Below are positions 35,515-47,659 of a stretch of 64,000 bases of DNA, one piece after another. How positions within the stretch are numbered: position 1 is the first letter of the stretch; every line of letters begins with the position of its first letter. The stretch covers positions 44,261,670 to 44,325,669 of the forward strand of contig OZ025248.1 of assembly GCA_964019135.1 (NCBI GenBank), written 5' to 3'. Source of the stretch: Arenicola marina (Eukaryota; Annelida; Polychaeta; Arenicolidae). Below the pieces are notes generated by a model. That model ran no database searches. It had not been told where the DNA came from and was given only the letters and a program-made list of their open reading frames with translations. The translations under genes and the position numbers were made by a program.

Positions 35515-35730
35515 ATCCATATGGTTGTCTTACCCACCACTGAAGAATTGCCTTGTTTCGTATGGCTGTTTTACCCACAACTGAATCCGGTCCTTGATCC
35601 GTATGACTGCTTTACCACAACTGAACAATTGCCTTGATCGGTATGGCTGTGTTACCCACAACTGAAGAATGTCCTTGCTCCGTATGGCTGTATTCCCCAT
35701 AACTGAATCATTTCATTGAACCGTATGGCT
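35515..35730. repeat. Repeat of about 45 bp, copy A
   Basis: About five imperfect units around cgtatggctgttttacccac. The same array lies at 38045-38310. Confidence 0.85.
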
Positions 35731-37520
35731 GTTTTGCCCAAGCTGCGCCGATTAAAGTTAATCCATTTGCTTGTTCGTTTTGAATGTGGCTATGCCATAT
35801 ATTCGTCGTGCACCATTCCAACCGGCAACATTTTGTTTCTACACTGGGTCCAGACCACGAACTGGTACACATATTTACTGCCAAAGGTCTTACATTCTGT
35901 CTTTGTTCATGGTGAGATCCTATCATTAGGGATGTTGCAGTCAGCCGAGTGCAACTATATAACTGCTAGACTGGTTTGGTTGCGCCTGCCTCCGACTAGC
36001 CCCATGTGGCGTCGTTGGGAAACAACGCCACATGTCCAGTCTATCAAATCCTGTACGGCATATTACAAACACGCGTGGCGAGAAGCGGTGCTGATGGCGA
36101 GAACTTTTTGGGGTATGGCAATAGTTTCTAAAACGATGCATCTTACAACTTATCTTGTTATTTTGGTTGAAGTCTCCGTGATTACGACGATATCGTCTGT
36201 TGATTTTTCGAAGCAGCGGACAACTCGGTTCTATCCGCCGCCTTGCCCACCCAGTGGAGAAACTGCGCATGCGTGCATGTCGTTAAAACCGCACCATTCG
36301 CTTGGTGGCGCTTCATACACGCAGCCATTGACACGCAATAAGCGAAACGCCACCTGGCGAAAGCCGCTGGTGAAGAATGACCAAATACGAAATGCCGCGG
36401 TAAACAACAAGAAAGTCTCATTTCAACCGACTTGATAGTAATGCGATACTTTGTTAGTTCATATGCATGTGGGTTTTGTGGTAAATATGAAGTTAAGGTA
36501 TCAGAGTACAAAATGACAAGGGTTTGATGGATCGTGCGGTTAACAACACTTAGTCGCCCACAAAAACAACTCTTACACCCTCATTTTCTACATGAGGAAA
36601 TGAGACTATTGTTACAACTGTCTCATATGGGACTAGCCTTCGACCTGAAGGCTAACATTTCCGAGGCTTATCACTACTTATGGTTTCTGGTGGTCCAGCA
36701 AACTTTATTCTCGGTCTTCATGATACCCGTTTGCGTGTTTAATGTTAGAGCCCATATAATGGAATATTTTAGCAAATGTTCGGTGTGAAACATACGTGAC
36801 CTTTTGGTGAAACGCTTTGATTATTGACTATTGACTTTATTTGCCATGGTTTGGTGTAGAATTGGCCCAATACCTGATCGCTTACGTCTGCTATGGATGA
36901 ACACGTAAGTCATGAAGCAATAACTAGCAGCGCCTCATTCTGCGTCACTGTTTGTGTTTACTTAGGTGATGGGCGAGCCTCCATGGCCCAATTAGCTCAG
37001 TAGACCTCCGCCCAATGCATCATGGGCTCTCATCCAGCCCCGGCCGGGGCTGGATGAGAGCCCATCGTCGATCGTCGATGCCCGGGCATCGACGATGGGG
37101 CCAAGTTCCTCCATTCATTCATCATTCATCGTCCCGGGAGGTTCCTTGACCAAGTTCAGCTCTCGTGAGCACAAAAGCGGCCGAAAGCACAAATTCATTT
37201 CGTTTGCTTGCCTGAATAATTTTGGTAACCTGTCTTTTACCACGGCATTAATACGATAATAATGAACAGTTCTGTAATAACTTCATCTTGGTTTGTATGC
37301 TTCATCTTGTATTATAATAATTGGTGAGCTATGTTGAAACAATGATTCGCCCCAACGTTTTATCACGTACGTTTTTAAAGAATAATCGCCTTCATCGAGA
37401 CTTGCATAGCTACTACAGTCGTCTACATTTGAAGCGAACGATATTGCTAGAAGCGCTGTAATCCTGTATATATTGACTGACCTGGACTGGACTTGTTAGT
37501 ATATTTACCTTGGTACCTTG
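35731..37520. repeat. Diverged segmental duplication, copy A
   Basis: The start (gcccaagctgcgccg, ttgttcgttttgaatgtggc) recurs at 38316. The end (ctacatttgaagcgaacgat) recurs at 39670. Copy B is about 38316-39755. No protein function recognised. Confidence 0.7.
37022..37065. repeat. Perfect 44-bp palindrome without spacer
   Basis: Bases 37022-37043 are the exact reverse complement of 37044-37065, centre ccccggccgggg. A second palindrome of 26 bp (centre gcccgggc) follows at 37071-37096. Confidence 0.95.
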
Positions 37521-37684
37521 ATTATGCCACACTAAGAGAACAATCGCGCTCGGACAATGAAGTGGGTTTTCTAAACACTGACCTCGAGGCTTCAAATGGG
37601 GGAAAACACCCTTGGCCTAAGGAGTTCGAAGGCGATGGTCATGCGCGATGGTCATGCGCTTTCACAATACTTTATCGTGGATTC

Positions 37685-37845
37685 TGGGGGGATAATTGTG
37701 GTCTGCGGCTTGCTTTGCGGACCAGCTGTGTGAGTAAATGTGGTCTACGGTGTGCTCTGTTGACCAGCTGTGTGGGTAAATGTGGTCTACGTTGTGCTCT
37801 GTTGACCAGCTGTGTGGGTAAATGTGGTCTACTGCGTACTGTGTA
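37685..37845. repeat. 42-bp tandem repeat
   Basis: Nearly four copies around accagctgtgtgggtaaatg. Confidence 0.85.
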
Positions 37846-38044
37846 CCAGGACGATTCCCCATAAAAAAGTACAACTGGTTAAGTTAAGAATAAATGTCTT
37901 CTCTCCTATTGACACAAAGTCCTGCTTTCATTTTAACCCACAAAAAAGTCTTGCCTCCCTCATCCCACTGATAATCAAATGGTCAGACCCGGGGCCGAGT
38001 AGGCCTGATGCCAGCTACAACGGCAAGACGGCTGCCAGGCTTCA

Positions 38045-39755
38045 TTCAGTCACATCCGTATAGCTGTTTCACCCACAACTGAAGAATTGCCTAGATCCGT
38101 ATGGCTGTTTTATCCACAACTGAAGAATTGCCTTGATCAGTATAGCTGTGTTACCCACAACTGAAGAATTGCCTTGATCCGTATGATTGTTTTACCCACA
38201 ACTGAAGAATTGCCTTTATTCATATGGCTGTTTGCCCACAACTGAACAATTATATTTATCCGTATGGCTATTTGGTCAACAACTGAAGAATTTCGTTGCT
38301 CCGTATGGCTGTTTTGCCCAAGCTGCGCCGCTGAAAGTTAATCCATATGCTTGTTCGTTTTGAATGTGGCTAAACCATGCTTTCGTCTTGTACCATTCCA
38401 ACCAGTAACATTTTGTGTCTACATTGTGCCCAGACCACGAACTGCTACGCATATTAATTCCCATGGGTCTTGCATTCTGACTTTGTTTCATGGTGAGATA
38501 ATATCATTAGTGGTGTTTCAGTCAGACGTTTGCAACTATATATGTAACTGGCGGATTGCATTTGCAAGGCTGGTCTGGTTCCGACTGCCTTCCACCTGAA
38601 GGCTAAGGGCCTTCACACACTGGACGCGCCCGTAAATGGTGTACACTCAGTAACCACGAGTCTCTAAAATGTATGAAAAATGAAGAAATGCTCGCGTTAG
38701 CTGCTGCAGAAGACGTTACTGAAGGGGGGAGGCGGGGGGGGGGGGGGTACCATTGTTTAATCCAAGACTGATGACTAGCGGTTCGATAGATACTTTTATT
38801 TGAGGAGCAAGAAGATTGGTGAATTGCTGGATACATCGAGCCACAAACATACAAACGACCGCTAAGAAGCAGCTTGTGTCCAGAACAGCGACTGGCCATA
38901 TATTTATATTGTTGCCATCTGGACTCATGAAAGGACTCACGGCCAAGGCTGGACTCCAAATACGACTCGGTTTCTGATTGGTCATATATAAAGCGTCTCG
39001 CCGCGGAGCGTTTTGAAATTATCAACGTTTTCATTTCTTAACATTTCCGCTGTCGTGGATTCTGGAGGTACAGCAAACTAGATTCTCTTTCCGATACCTG
39101 TTCGCGGTTCATCTTCCATGTTAGAGCCCTTAAAAACGATTATTTTAGCGAATGGTAGGAGTGAGTCGTATGTGAGCTATGTTGAAACAATGGTTACGCT
39201 TTAACCCGGAAGAACCAGTGTTTGCCATGGTTGGGTGTAGAAAACCCCGTTCCACACTCCCAGCTTGTCTTTTGTTTTCTTTAATCGTGTGTATGAAATT
39301 GACCATCATAGCTGATGGTAGGTATACGAGTGGAAAGTACTCATCTCTGAAAGTGACAAAAAAATGACCTGCTGCATTGTTTGTTGGACTTGTTTGTCGG
39401 ACATAACGCACGCGGAAAAGCGCCGCATGATTGGATAACAGCAAGTAACTTTAATGAATGTTTGATGGTCTGGATCGATCTGTTGGCCCCTGCTCGTAAT
39501 ACAACGTTGTTCGTGGCAGTTGTCTGGGTATCCAACTCCTCGGATATCTAGTCACGTGATGATACTACTCGGTGTGACGTGGGAGTCACGTGATCAAACT
39601 GTTCAGCAGACATATTTCGAGACCTACTGACCACTTTAGTATTTGGCGGAGATGTCGATTAATTAAACATTCTACATTTGAAGCGAACGATATTGCTTAT
39701 CCTGTACATATTGACTGACCTGGACAGACATAGACCGGACTTATTATAGTACCTT
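38045..39755. repeat. Diverged segmental duplication, copy B
   Basis: 38045-38310 is the repeat of about 45 bp and 38316-39755 is the homologue of 35731-37520, in direct orientation. 39365-39460 is also an inverted relative of 9600-9690. Confidence 0.7.
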
Positions 39756-40135
39756 GTTACCTAGTTCCATAGATGTCCGCTCCGATATATGGGTCCAGTC
39801 GCGGAACTACGTTACATCCCCTAGCAATCTCTTTCCATTAGCATTATCCCGCCCAAAATCTGGGCGGCCTTTACACGGTCATAAAACAACTTTTTCGCCT
39901 CGGTATTTAGTAATGGTGCCTTAATGCCTGAGAGAGTGGAGATTTGTGATGAAACGATACCCCTATGGAGCGGATGTTTAAAGACAAATAAAGTTGCATG
40001 TGGAGTTGTTTCGCTGTTTTTGAATGCCAAATTTGCGTATAAGAACACAAACCTAAGGCGGTTCATAACAGACAATAAACACCTACCATATCGCTCACCA
40101 ATTATCTGCCAATGAGCAAAACATCAGTTTCATCA

Positions 40136-40404
40136 GTCCCCCAAATTTCAACCAAAACAAACCTTCTGCCACTCGCCGCCAAAAATATGGCTTGTTCCTG
40201 GACTCACCAAAAACATGGCTAGTGCCACTGAACGCTTACTCTCACGCCAGAGGGCGCTCATCCTTGCGTCACTAATACCATACAGCTGAGTGCCCGTTGC
40301 TGTGAGAGTGGAACCAACCTTGTTTTTGAGGAGTCCGGGAACGAGCGCTTTTTTCAAATGGCGGTGAGCGGCAGAAGGTTTGTTTTGGTTGAAATTTGGG
40401 GGAC
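40136..40404. mobile_element. MITE-like element with inverted repeats of about 70 bp
   Basis: The left end gtcccccaaatttcaaccaa is mirrored by the right end ending at 40404, and the arms match through aaccttctgcc and beyond. The 269-bp unit has no ORF. Confidence 0.8.
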
Positions 40405-40420
40405 GGATGAATTCGCGCGT

Positions 40421-40446
40421 AGCGTAGCGTAGCGTAGCGTAGCGCG
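40421..40446. repeat. (GTAGC)n microsatellite
   Basis: About five copies of the 5-mer. Confidence 0.9.
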
Positions 40447-40793
40447 CGTCGGTAATCCATGGCCCTCCGGTCCGCCCTGCGGCCGGTGGGCCATGTTACT
40501 GGTTACAGGGCTAACGTGATACCAGGCGCTACGACGATTGTTTGTGTTTCGTCTTCACTTCTTTTCCTACCGCTACCGGCCTCTATATACCTCAACTGGT
40601 TTCAAAAGTCAAGAGACGCTGCTGTTGGAATAAGCGTATATCATACGAGTTTTCCCCCCAATGAACCGTAATGCTGGGCTAGTTTCTTCAGGTCCCGGTG
40701 GAGTGTTCAGATGGTCCAGGCTCGCTGCAATAGTCTCGACGGTCTTCACAACAGACTCAGCTTTTCCATTAGATCGTGGATAGCCCGGGCTGC

Positions 40794-42979
40794 GGGTCTC
40801 ACTGTATAGCGAAAAGACGTGTCTTTTCGCGAAAAGACACTAATCTCGCGAAAAGACAGTCCAAATGCCAATTAACACCGGTTTGAAGCTGTTGAACCGG
40901 CTGATTCTATTTGTAATGTCTTTACTGAAAGATTTAATGAAAAACTATATTGTTTAATCGGGTTCATATACGTATTTAACAAATATTTCAACACGGACGC
41001 CGTTCAGCGATCGGTACGGCTGCCGCCATGTTGGATACATACTTGCCCGCTGCCTCACTAGATGGCGTAACGCGGCAAATGATGTTATATACATGTTTGC
41101 GTTATGAGGTCTTTTCGCGAAAAGACGGTTACATCGGCGTAAAAGGGACATGTATCGCTGATAAAAGACACTTAAAGCATTAGTCATATTTTGTTGTTGC
41201 CATTTGCCGGTTTCGTGCAGGGCTAATCAGTTAACACCAATTAGTTTGTTACATCGCTGCACGTCACTGTCGGCGTGTTCAAACATCTTGGAGTGAAACG
41301 CCGAGCAACCGGGGACCACCCGATCTTCGCCGGACCCATGTTCTTGCATGGAAATTCAGACTTCTCTACCTACTTCGACTTCTTCTCTCGCCTGTCTGTC
41401 CTTTTGCACGGCACCGCGGCACCTGTCTTCGGGTCCGATAACGAAAAGGCCATGGTGAATGCGATCGCTAAGGCCTTCCCGTCCAGCCGCAGGATGAGCT
41501 GCACCCGCCACCTCAAGGGGAACTTGAATGACTACTTGCAAGACAAGGTCGGCGTCAGCACCAAGCTGAGGACGGATATAACGCAGTCTGTGTTTGGACG
41601 CCAGGGCGTCGTCAACGCTGAGTCCGCGGCCGTATTCGACATGCGTGCCCTTGACGCAGAACAACGATTTGTCGCCCACGCACCACAGGCCACTCACTAC
41701 TTCAAGACACGGATCCTTCCCATCCTGAAGGAAAACTACGCAACATCATCAAGACACGGCATCTCCCCTTCTTGGACAAACAACAACTGCGAGAGCATTA
41801 ATCATGTTCTCAAATTAGAAACCCAATGGAAACCCCAATCCCTGGTGGGACTGGTCGACATGCTGCACAACGTTGTGGTCCACCGGTACCGCCAAGTAGA
41901 GCACAGCATGGTTGGCCGTGGGGACTACGAGCTTTGCGAGGAGTTCGACCGGTTCGCCGTCCCCATGGATGTATGGGCATCCCGCACTTCAGACCAGCGT
42001 CAGCGGCATCTGGCACGCTTCATGAAGGCATACAAACTGCTCAAAGGCTGTGTCCGCTCAACAGACGGCCAACTCGTGGTCACGGCACCCACTGGCGGCA
42101 AGAAGCCATGCCAGCGCAAACGGAAGCGCTGCGCTAAAACGACGACGCCAAGTAACAAGAAGAAGGCGTAATGTGTGTAATGTGTGTGTGTTGCGGGGTG
42201 TGTAAATACAAATCTACTACTATGAACAAAGCTACTATGACTAATGCTTTAAGTGTCTTTTAGCAGCGATACATGTCCCTTTTACGCCGATGTAACAGTC
42301 TTTTCACGAAAATACATGTGTGTACTGTGTGTAAATAAACTGTACAAATCTACTATGACTAATGCTTTAAGTGTATTTTAACTAAACTGTCCTTAGATGT
42401 AAACTCGATGTAACAAACTAATTGGTGTTAACTGATTAGCCCTGCACGAAACCGGCGCCCCGCGAAACCGGGTGTCTCCCGACTTCTACCTCCACTAATT
42501 GGTGTCCACTAACTGCGGCATGCGCGTCCACTACCCCAATAATACTAACATTTTATTTCGTGGAAAATGGCAACAACAACAAAATATGACTAATGCTTTA
42601 AGTGTCTTTTATCAGCGATACATGTCCCTTTTACGCCGATGTAACCGTCTTTTCGCGAAAAGACCTCATAACGCAAACATGTATGTAACATCATTTGCCG
42701 CGTTACGCCATCTAGTGAGGCAGCGGGCAAGTATGTATCCAACATGGCGGCAACCGTACCGATCGCTGAACGGCGTCCGTGTTGAAATATTTGTTAAATA
42801 CGTATATGAACCCGATTAAACAATATAGTTTTTCATTAAATCTTTCAGTAAAGACATTACAAATAGAATCAGCCGGTTCAACAGCTTCAAACCGGTGTTA
42901 ATTGGCATTTGGACTGTCTTTTCGCGAGATTAGTGTCTTTTCGCGAAAAGACACGTCTTTTCGCTATACAGTGACACCG
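40794..42979 (+). mobile_element. MULE-type DNA transposon with long TIRs
   Basis: Terminal inverted repeats of about 410 bp (40794-41205 and about 42565-42979) are nearly exact; matching landmarks sit at identical distances (333 bp) from each end. cgggctgc at 40786-40793 and 42980-42987 is a candidate 8-bp target duplication. Each TIR carries two copies of the 18-bp palindrome gtcttttcgcgaaaagac (40821, 41109, 42647, 42935). A second, exact 50-bp inverted pair (41207-41256 and 42406-42455) lies just inside. The transposase frame between them is N-terminally incomplete. Confidence 0.85.
41275..42171 (+). pseudogene. MULE transposase, C-terminal two-thirds
   Basis: Moves the element by DDE-type cut-and-paste. 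Recognisable are FGSDNEKAMVNAIAKAFP (second catalytic Asp region), MSCTRHLKGNL and SWTNNNCESINHVLK (Glu region), then a basic tail rich in K and R that may serve nuclear entry. The frame only opens at 41245, just inside the inner inverted repeat, after a TAG. There is no ATG until 41338, and the part that should hold the first Asp is missing. No internal stop follows, so this looks like a deletion derivative and not an old relic. Not expected to be active alone. Confidence 0.75.
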
Positions 42980-43160
42980 CGGGCTGCTGGTACAGGGATT
43001 GAAATCCCAGCTGCGGGCAAATTGTTTGAATAAATCGTTTGCGACTTGTGGCCTATTATCGCGGTAGGCCCTTATACTAGCGAAAAGACAATCGTCCGCG
43101 AAAAGACATTTTTGTGAAAGCCACAGAGGCTGGTTCAGCTTCAATATTTACTTAACATTC

Positions 43161-44607
43161 GGTAGAGTAATAAATGATAATTAAAGTCATAATAATAATA
43201 TTAGTCATAAATGCCGTAGCGTGTCGTTTCGGCCCATATTTTCCACGAATTTGTCGCGATCGCTCTAATTGTCTAAAAATAACTGACGTGAGAAAGAAAC
43301 ACCGTGCAATTTTAATGATACCAAACTTACGTGTGTACTGCGATGTTTTCCTTTTTAAAGACACAAACAATATTTATCCATGCTGACACTCCATTGGCAG
43401 CAAACGCAGTTTCGCAAATATACTAAAGGAGACTTCATAAGATGGTAACTAGACTTTTCGCCCTCGGCTTTTTCGCCCCCACCGGAGAGTGCTAACAACC
43501 AAGCCGTACCCAAGCCGGCTGTTTCGCCCCCTTCGTAGGGCGAGCCCGCTGAGCCCGGGGGGGTGTGCCTGGCCGCGTCTGATGCCAGGCAAGAATGCAA
43601 GGACTATAAGAAGGTGCTGAAGGCGATCCGGTCATCGCTGGCCAGTGAACCGAGGGTATCGTCGATCATGATGGACTTTGAGAGCGCAGCGTGGAAGTTG
43701 GTACGGCGTGTGTTTCCTCAGGTTGCCCTGCAAGGGTGAGTCTTCCACCTGACGCAGGCCATCTGGAGGAAGGTGCAGACGCTGGGTCTGCAAACAGCCT
43801 ACATGGAACAGAGCTCCACGCACCGTTTCATCAAAAAGCTCCTAGCGCTACCCTTCCTGACAGAGGAGCATGTTGGCCCTGCCTTCCAAGAGCTCCAAGA
43901 CAGTGCCCCGGACCAGGAAGAAATCGCCAGCCTGCTCCGGTACTCTGCACAAAGTGGTTACGTGAAGCCCCCACTCCCGCCCCATCTCCTTAATACGCGA
44001 GACCCCCGCTGGGCCACCCTTCAGACCCAGCGGCCTCGCCCTACGCGACCTCGCGGCCAGGCACACCCCGCCGGGCTCAGCGGGCTTGCCCTACGAAGGG
44101 GGCAAAACAGCCGGCTTGGGTACGGCTTGGTTGTTAGTGTACCCTGGTGGGGGCGAAAAAGCTAGCGGGCAAAAAGTCTAGAAACCCATAAAATGACGTA
44201 GTTGCCATGGCGCCGAACGTGCTCTGAACAATAGATGCTCTATATTTGTACCAGCCACGCTTGCCATGGCAACTATAGAGCATTTCATTGTCTGTGATTT
44301 AGTCTATTTGCGACAAAGTGTCTGTTGGCAATGGAGTCAGCATGGAGAAATATTATTTCTGTCTTCAAAAATGATAACCTCGCAGGACACACGTAAGTTT
44401 GGTATCATCAAAATTGCACAGTGTTGTTGCTTTCTCACGTCAGTGATTTTTGGAGCGATCGCGACAAATTTGTGGAAAATATGGGCTGAAACGACACGCT
44501 ACGGCATTTATGACTTTGACTTTAGGAAGAAAAAACATCCAATTCAACCAAATGGAAACTCTGCAGACATCTCAATTTGCAGATTATTTGTTTACTCTAC
44601 GAGTTGA
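43161..44607 (+). mobile_element. Second MULE-type element, decayed, with nested inverted repeats
   Basis: Outer arms (about 43161-43440 and 44300-44607) are diverged inverted repeats; both carry the tcataaatgccgtagcgtgt region and its complement. Inner arms (about 43455-43600 and 44025-44180) share gggcgaaaaagc and accaagccgtacccaagccg type sequence in opposite orientation. A transposase remnant lies between them. Confidence 0.7.
43583..43990 (+). pseudogene. MULE transposase fragment with in-frame stop
   Basis: The frame reads VSSIMMDFESAAWKLVRRVF, then a TGA at 43738-43740 where relatives have Cys, then VFHLTQAIWRKVQTLGLQTA and FIKKLLALPFL. This resembles the catalytic core of animal MULE transposases of the FLYWCH-associated type. 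Both ends are missing. Confidence 0.7.
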
Positions 44608-45500
44608 GGACGAAATCTATGCATATTCCTGCTATGAACTGGGGCCTGTCTGAACAATTGTTTATCCGATCTGCAGTTCGATTCCTATCCTCACAATACA
44701 TAACCTGCCATGCTATTTAATAGAGCAGACAATGTTGTTTTTATCGTTCTCTTTGTCAGTCGCGCAAATGTAAAGGTCATCTAACTGCCACCTGATTGAT
44801 TCAAAAGCTAGGTCAGGTTGGCAAAGTCCATCACATCATTTAATTGCCGAGGGTACCGAGGTTGAATGAATGGTCAGGGGGTAGTGGTTGATCTGCTGTA
44901 CCCACTTTTGCAGGAGGCGTTTGCCTTCGCACAATGAATTCAAGTTTAGCCTCAATTGATACTAAACTGATTTCAAGTTCCTTCTGGGTCACTTTAAGTA
45001 TGCGTCGATGCTTAAAAAGAGTTAATGATTCAAACCTATGACCCTTTACAAAGATGTAAATGGTATCGCCCAGTGACGTCACAGTAAACAGTGAATGGCA
45101 CCATCAAGCCGATCAGCTGCTTCGCAGTGCAGCAAAGCAATATTTGCTTATAGTTTATTTGCAAATGTCTCGGGGAAACGTGAGTTGACCTACACTTATA
45201 GGATTTGTAAATAAGGATATTGTGAAATATTTTGTGAAAGAATTTGTGAAAGGATAATCTCTTTGGTAACCAAAATAGGCTATAAAATAGGCCAAAAATG
45301 ATGGATTGTCACAATTGTGCCTTTTGGCGCATATATGCAATCACTAAATATCTTGGTATTTGCTTGTAATACATCAAAAAATACATGCAAATTTGGTAGA
45401 GGAAGGATTATTTGATGTGACATAGATTGATATTAGTTGCCATTTAATCCTAAAAATAAAAAATAAAAATTTGAATTTAGTTCTGAAAAAATCTGCCAGG
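44608..45500. other. Intergenic, no gene recognised
   Basis: AT-rich, no exon or element recognised. Confidence 0.5.
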
Positions 45501-45518
45501 CGCCACCCGCTCTCACCC

Positions 45519-46134
45519 TTAAAAGACCTTCATGATATAGGCCTCGGAGGTTCTATGCCAAATTGTATTAAAGAATTCCTAAATCTGCATCTATTCCAGA
45601 CCAGGGTGGGAATTACCCTCTCTGTAATATAAGAAAATGCCATAATTTAATATGCAATGGAAAGGCAGTATAGTGTTTTTACTGGATCCCTAGCCATATA
45701 GGCATAGAGGGCAATAGTCTAGCAGACCATCTAGTCAATGTTTAATGTCAAACAGTGCATTTTCTTGTATTTATTAATCGCGAAAAGCTTCGTTTTAAAT
45801 ACCAACATCGATACCAATTAACATTCATGGTTTTATTTTCTGACAACTTACACCAATTATTGTTTCATCATTCTTCACTTTCATAGTTTTAAAACAATCT
45901 GCTCAATCATATTACTTGATGTCTTCAGGGTTTTAATATTTTATTGATCGTTTCATTCATGATTTTATTCATATCTACTTGACCCTTTACCATTTTTGCA
46001 ATAATTTTATCTACAAGCTTGCATGTATTGATACTGTCAGGCTTTTAGTATTGAGTTATTTAGATTGAACTTAACCAGTATGGCATGATATAGCCTTACA
46101 GGCTGAAAGTACCATTAAAACCCAATCAAATAAA
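45519..46134 (+). mobile_element. Internally deleted I/Nimb-like LINE copy
   Basis: Shares three separated stretches with the LINE at 53.2-56.9 kb: ttaaaagaccttcatgatat (45519, near 55426), ataggcatagagggcaatag (45698, near 56033) and the 3' end ttgaacttaaccagtatggc through the aatcaaat tail (46068, near 56796). The sequence between these is missing. Confidence 0.8.
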
Positions 46135-47600
46135 AAAGTCTACATGGAGCATATCCCCTCTTTCCCCCTCCTCCCCCCAGTTTACGGTGACTGCATGTGC
46201 ATGTACCAAATTACCAACTAACATAAGATTAAGAAAATATCAAGAACTAAAGAATATGAGCTGACAATTTACGTGCATTTTAGGATTCAATGATTTTAAT
46301 TTCAGTCAAACAGTTCTAAATATAAGAGGGGGCTAGCCTTAAAGTTATATAGCTGTAGATGGGGCATGATTATAGCTGTAAGTTAAAGCTGATGTCCAAC
46401 CTAATTTAATCGCGATCTGCACCAAAAGTGTACTTCCTAATATTAAATTGGCGAGTGTTAACGCTTCGTTTCGGCCGACTGGTAAGGAGGAAAAAATTAA
46501 GGCAACCCGCACCCAGCAATGTCAAGCAGAGCGCCATTTTGCCGGGAGCAGTGACGCATATTGTGACTATTCATATGGCGCCGCCTTACGTTATAATTCG
46601 CGGAGAGAGAGATCAGGGCCGCGATTTACAGATGAACAGCGGCAGTTCCAAGCCGCGCAGTACAACATGATCTTGGCCTTTCATGGAAAAGTACCGTCCA
46701 AACAAATTGATATACGTCTTGCGACGATTGACTCCACAACAATGCGACTCTAATTGGAGTTAGAATCGCAGCTAGTTATATTAGCATTTATCACGCGCTC
46801 TTGTTTTGCTCACACAATAGGCGTAATTTCCGGTTTGAATAAATTAGAGTATCGCCTCCTGAGTGGTCAATCCCGGACACGCCTCCAAAAAGGGATGCCG
46901 CCTGGGTAGGCGGCGAAATCGTGCCAGGCGGTCACTTCTAAATATTATTGTGAGCTACTGATAGAGAGAAAAATTCTGTAATTTGGAGGATAGATAATTA
47001 GGTATTATAGGAATCGGTAAAGCAGCGTTAGAGGCCAGGCTGGTGGTTCCCTTTAATAAAATTATTGTTTAGTCTGAAAATTCAGATGTTACACAAAGAT
47101 AGTTGGATATTGTCTTATTGTAATTAATGTCTGGATTTTCAGGCTAATTATCTGCTTATGGGAGGGAGCACTGTAAAACAATATCTGGAGTGGTGTATGT
47201 GCCTATATTTTAATATTGTAAAGTGGAGGGGGAAGGGATATAGGGCCTCCCTCCCTCTGTCTCTGACCATTCTTTTATTTGAGTTGATCTGGCTGTAACA
47301 TGGGTAACAAAAAATGCAATCCTAGCTAGCTTGCCAGCATCTAAACCCCTTGATTCCTCTGTATGGACAAATACTGAAAAAGACTATTAGCTTGAACACC
47401 AGAATCAGTGATACTATGCTGTATATGTATTAATAAATTATAAATCTCTAGCAACTGGAATGGCTGAAATTATTACTATGCTGTATTATCTCTAGCAACT
47501 TGAGACATTGAAAGTTTGATTAGATCTTATTAATGTATTTATAATCCTTCGTTATCTTTCTGCTGTGTATAACATTTGAATTTATTGTCCCCATATGTCT
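46135..47600. other. Upstream region of EME1; 5' exons not resolved
   Basis: An open frame of about 100 codons (46448-46753, R/Q-rich) has no family resemblance. A donor-like gactg/gtaagg at 46476-46486, next to a CpG-richer stretch with a gccattttg motif, could mark the promoter and 5' UTR exon of EME1. This is a guess. Confidence 0.35.
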
Positions 47601-47611
47601 ATTTATAGATA

Positions 47612-47659
47612 ATGGAGGAAATAATAGGGAAGACTACTGCTGAGCTTATTGCAGTAAAG
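47612..47659 (+). CDS. EME1: EME1 exon 1 as found (start uncertain)
   Basis: ATG at 47612, ending GCAGTAAAG before donor gtatgc. It is preceded by atttatag, so it may be internal, with an in-frame upstream extension of one or two codons into an earlier exon. Phase 0 into the next exon. Confidence 0.55.

Noticed and set aside
46448..46753. R/Q-rich frame of about 100 codons as EME1 exon 1
   Set aside because: No similarity to the EME1 N-terminus could be seen and no phase-compatible link to 47612 was found.
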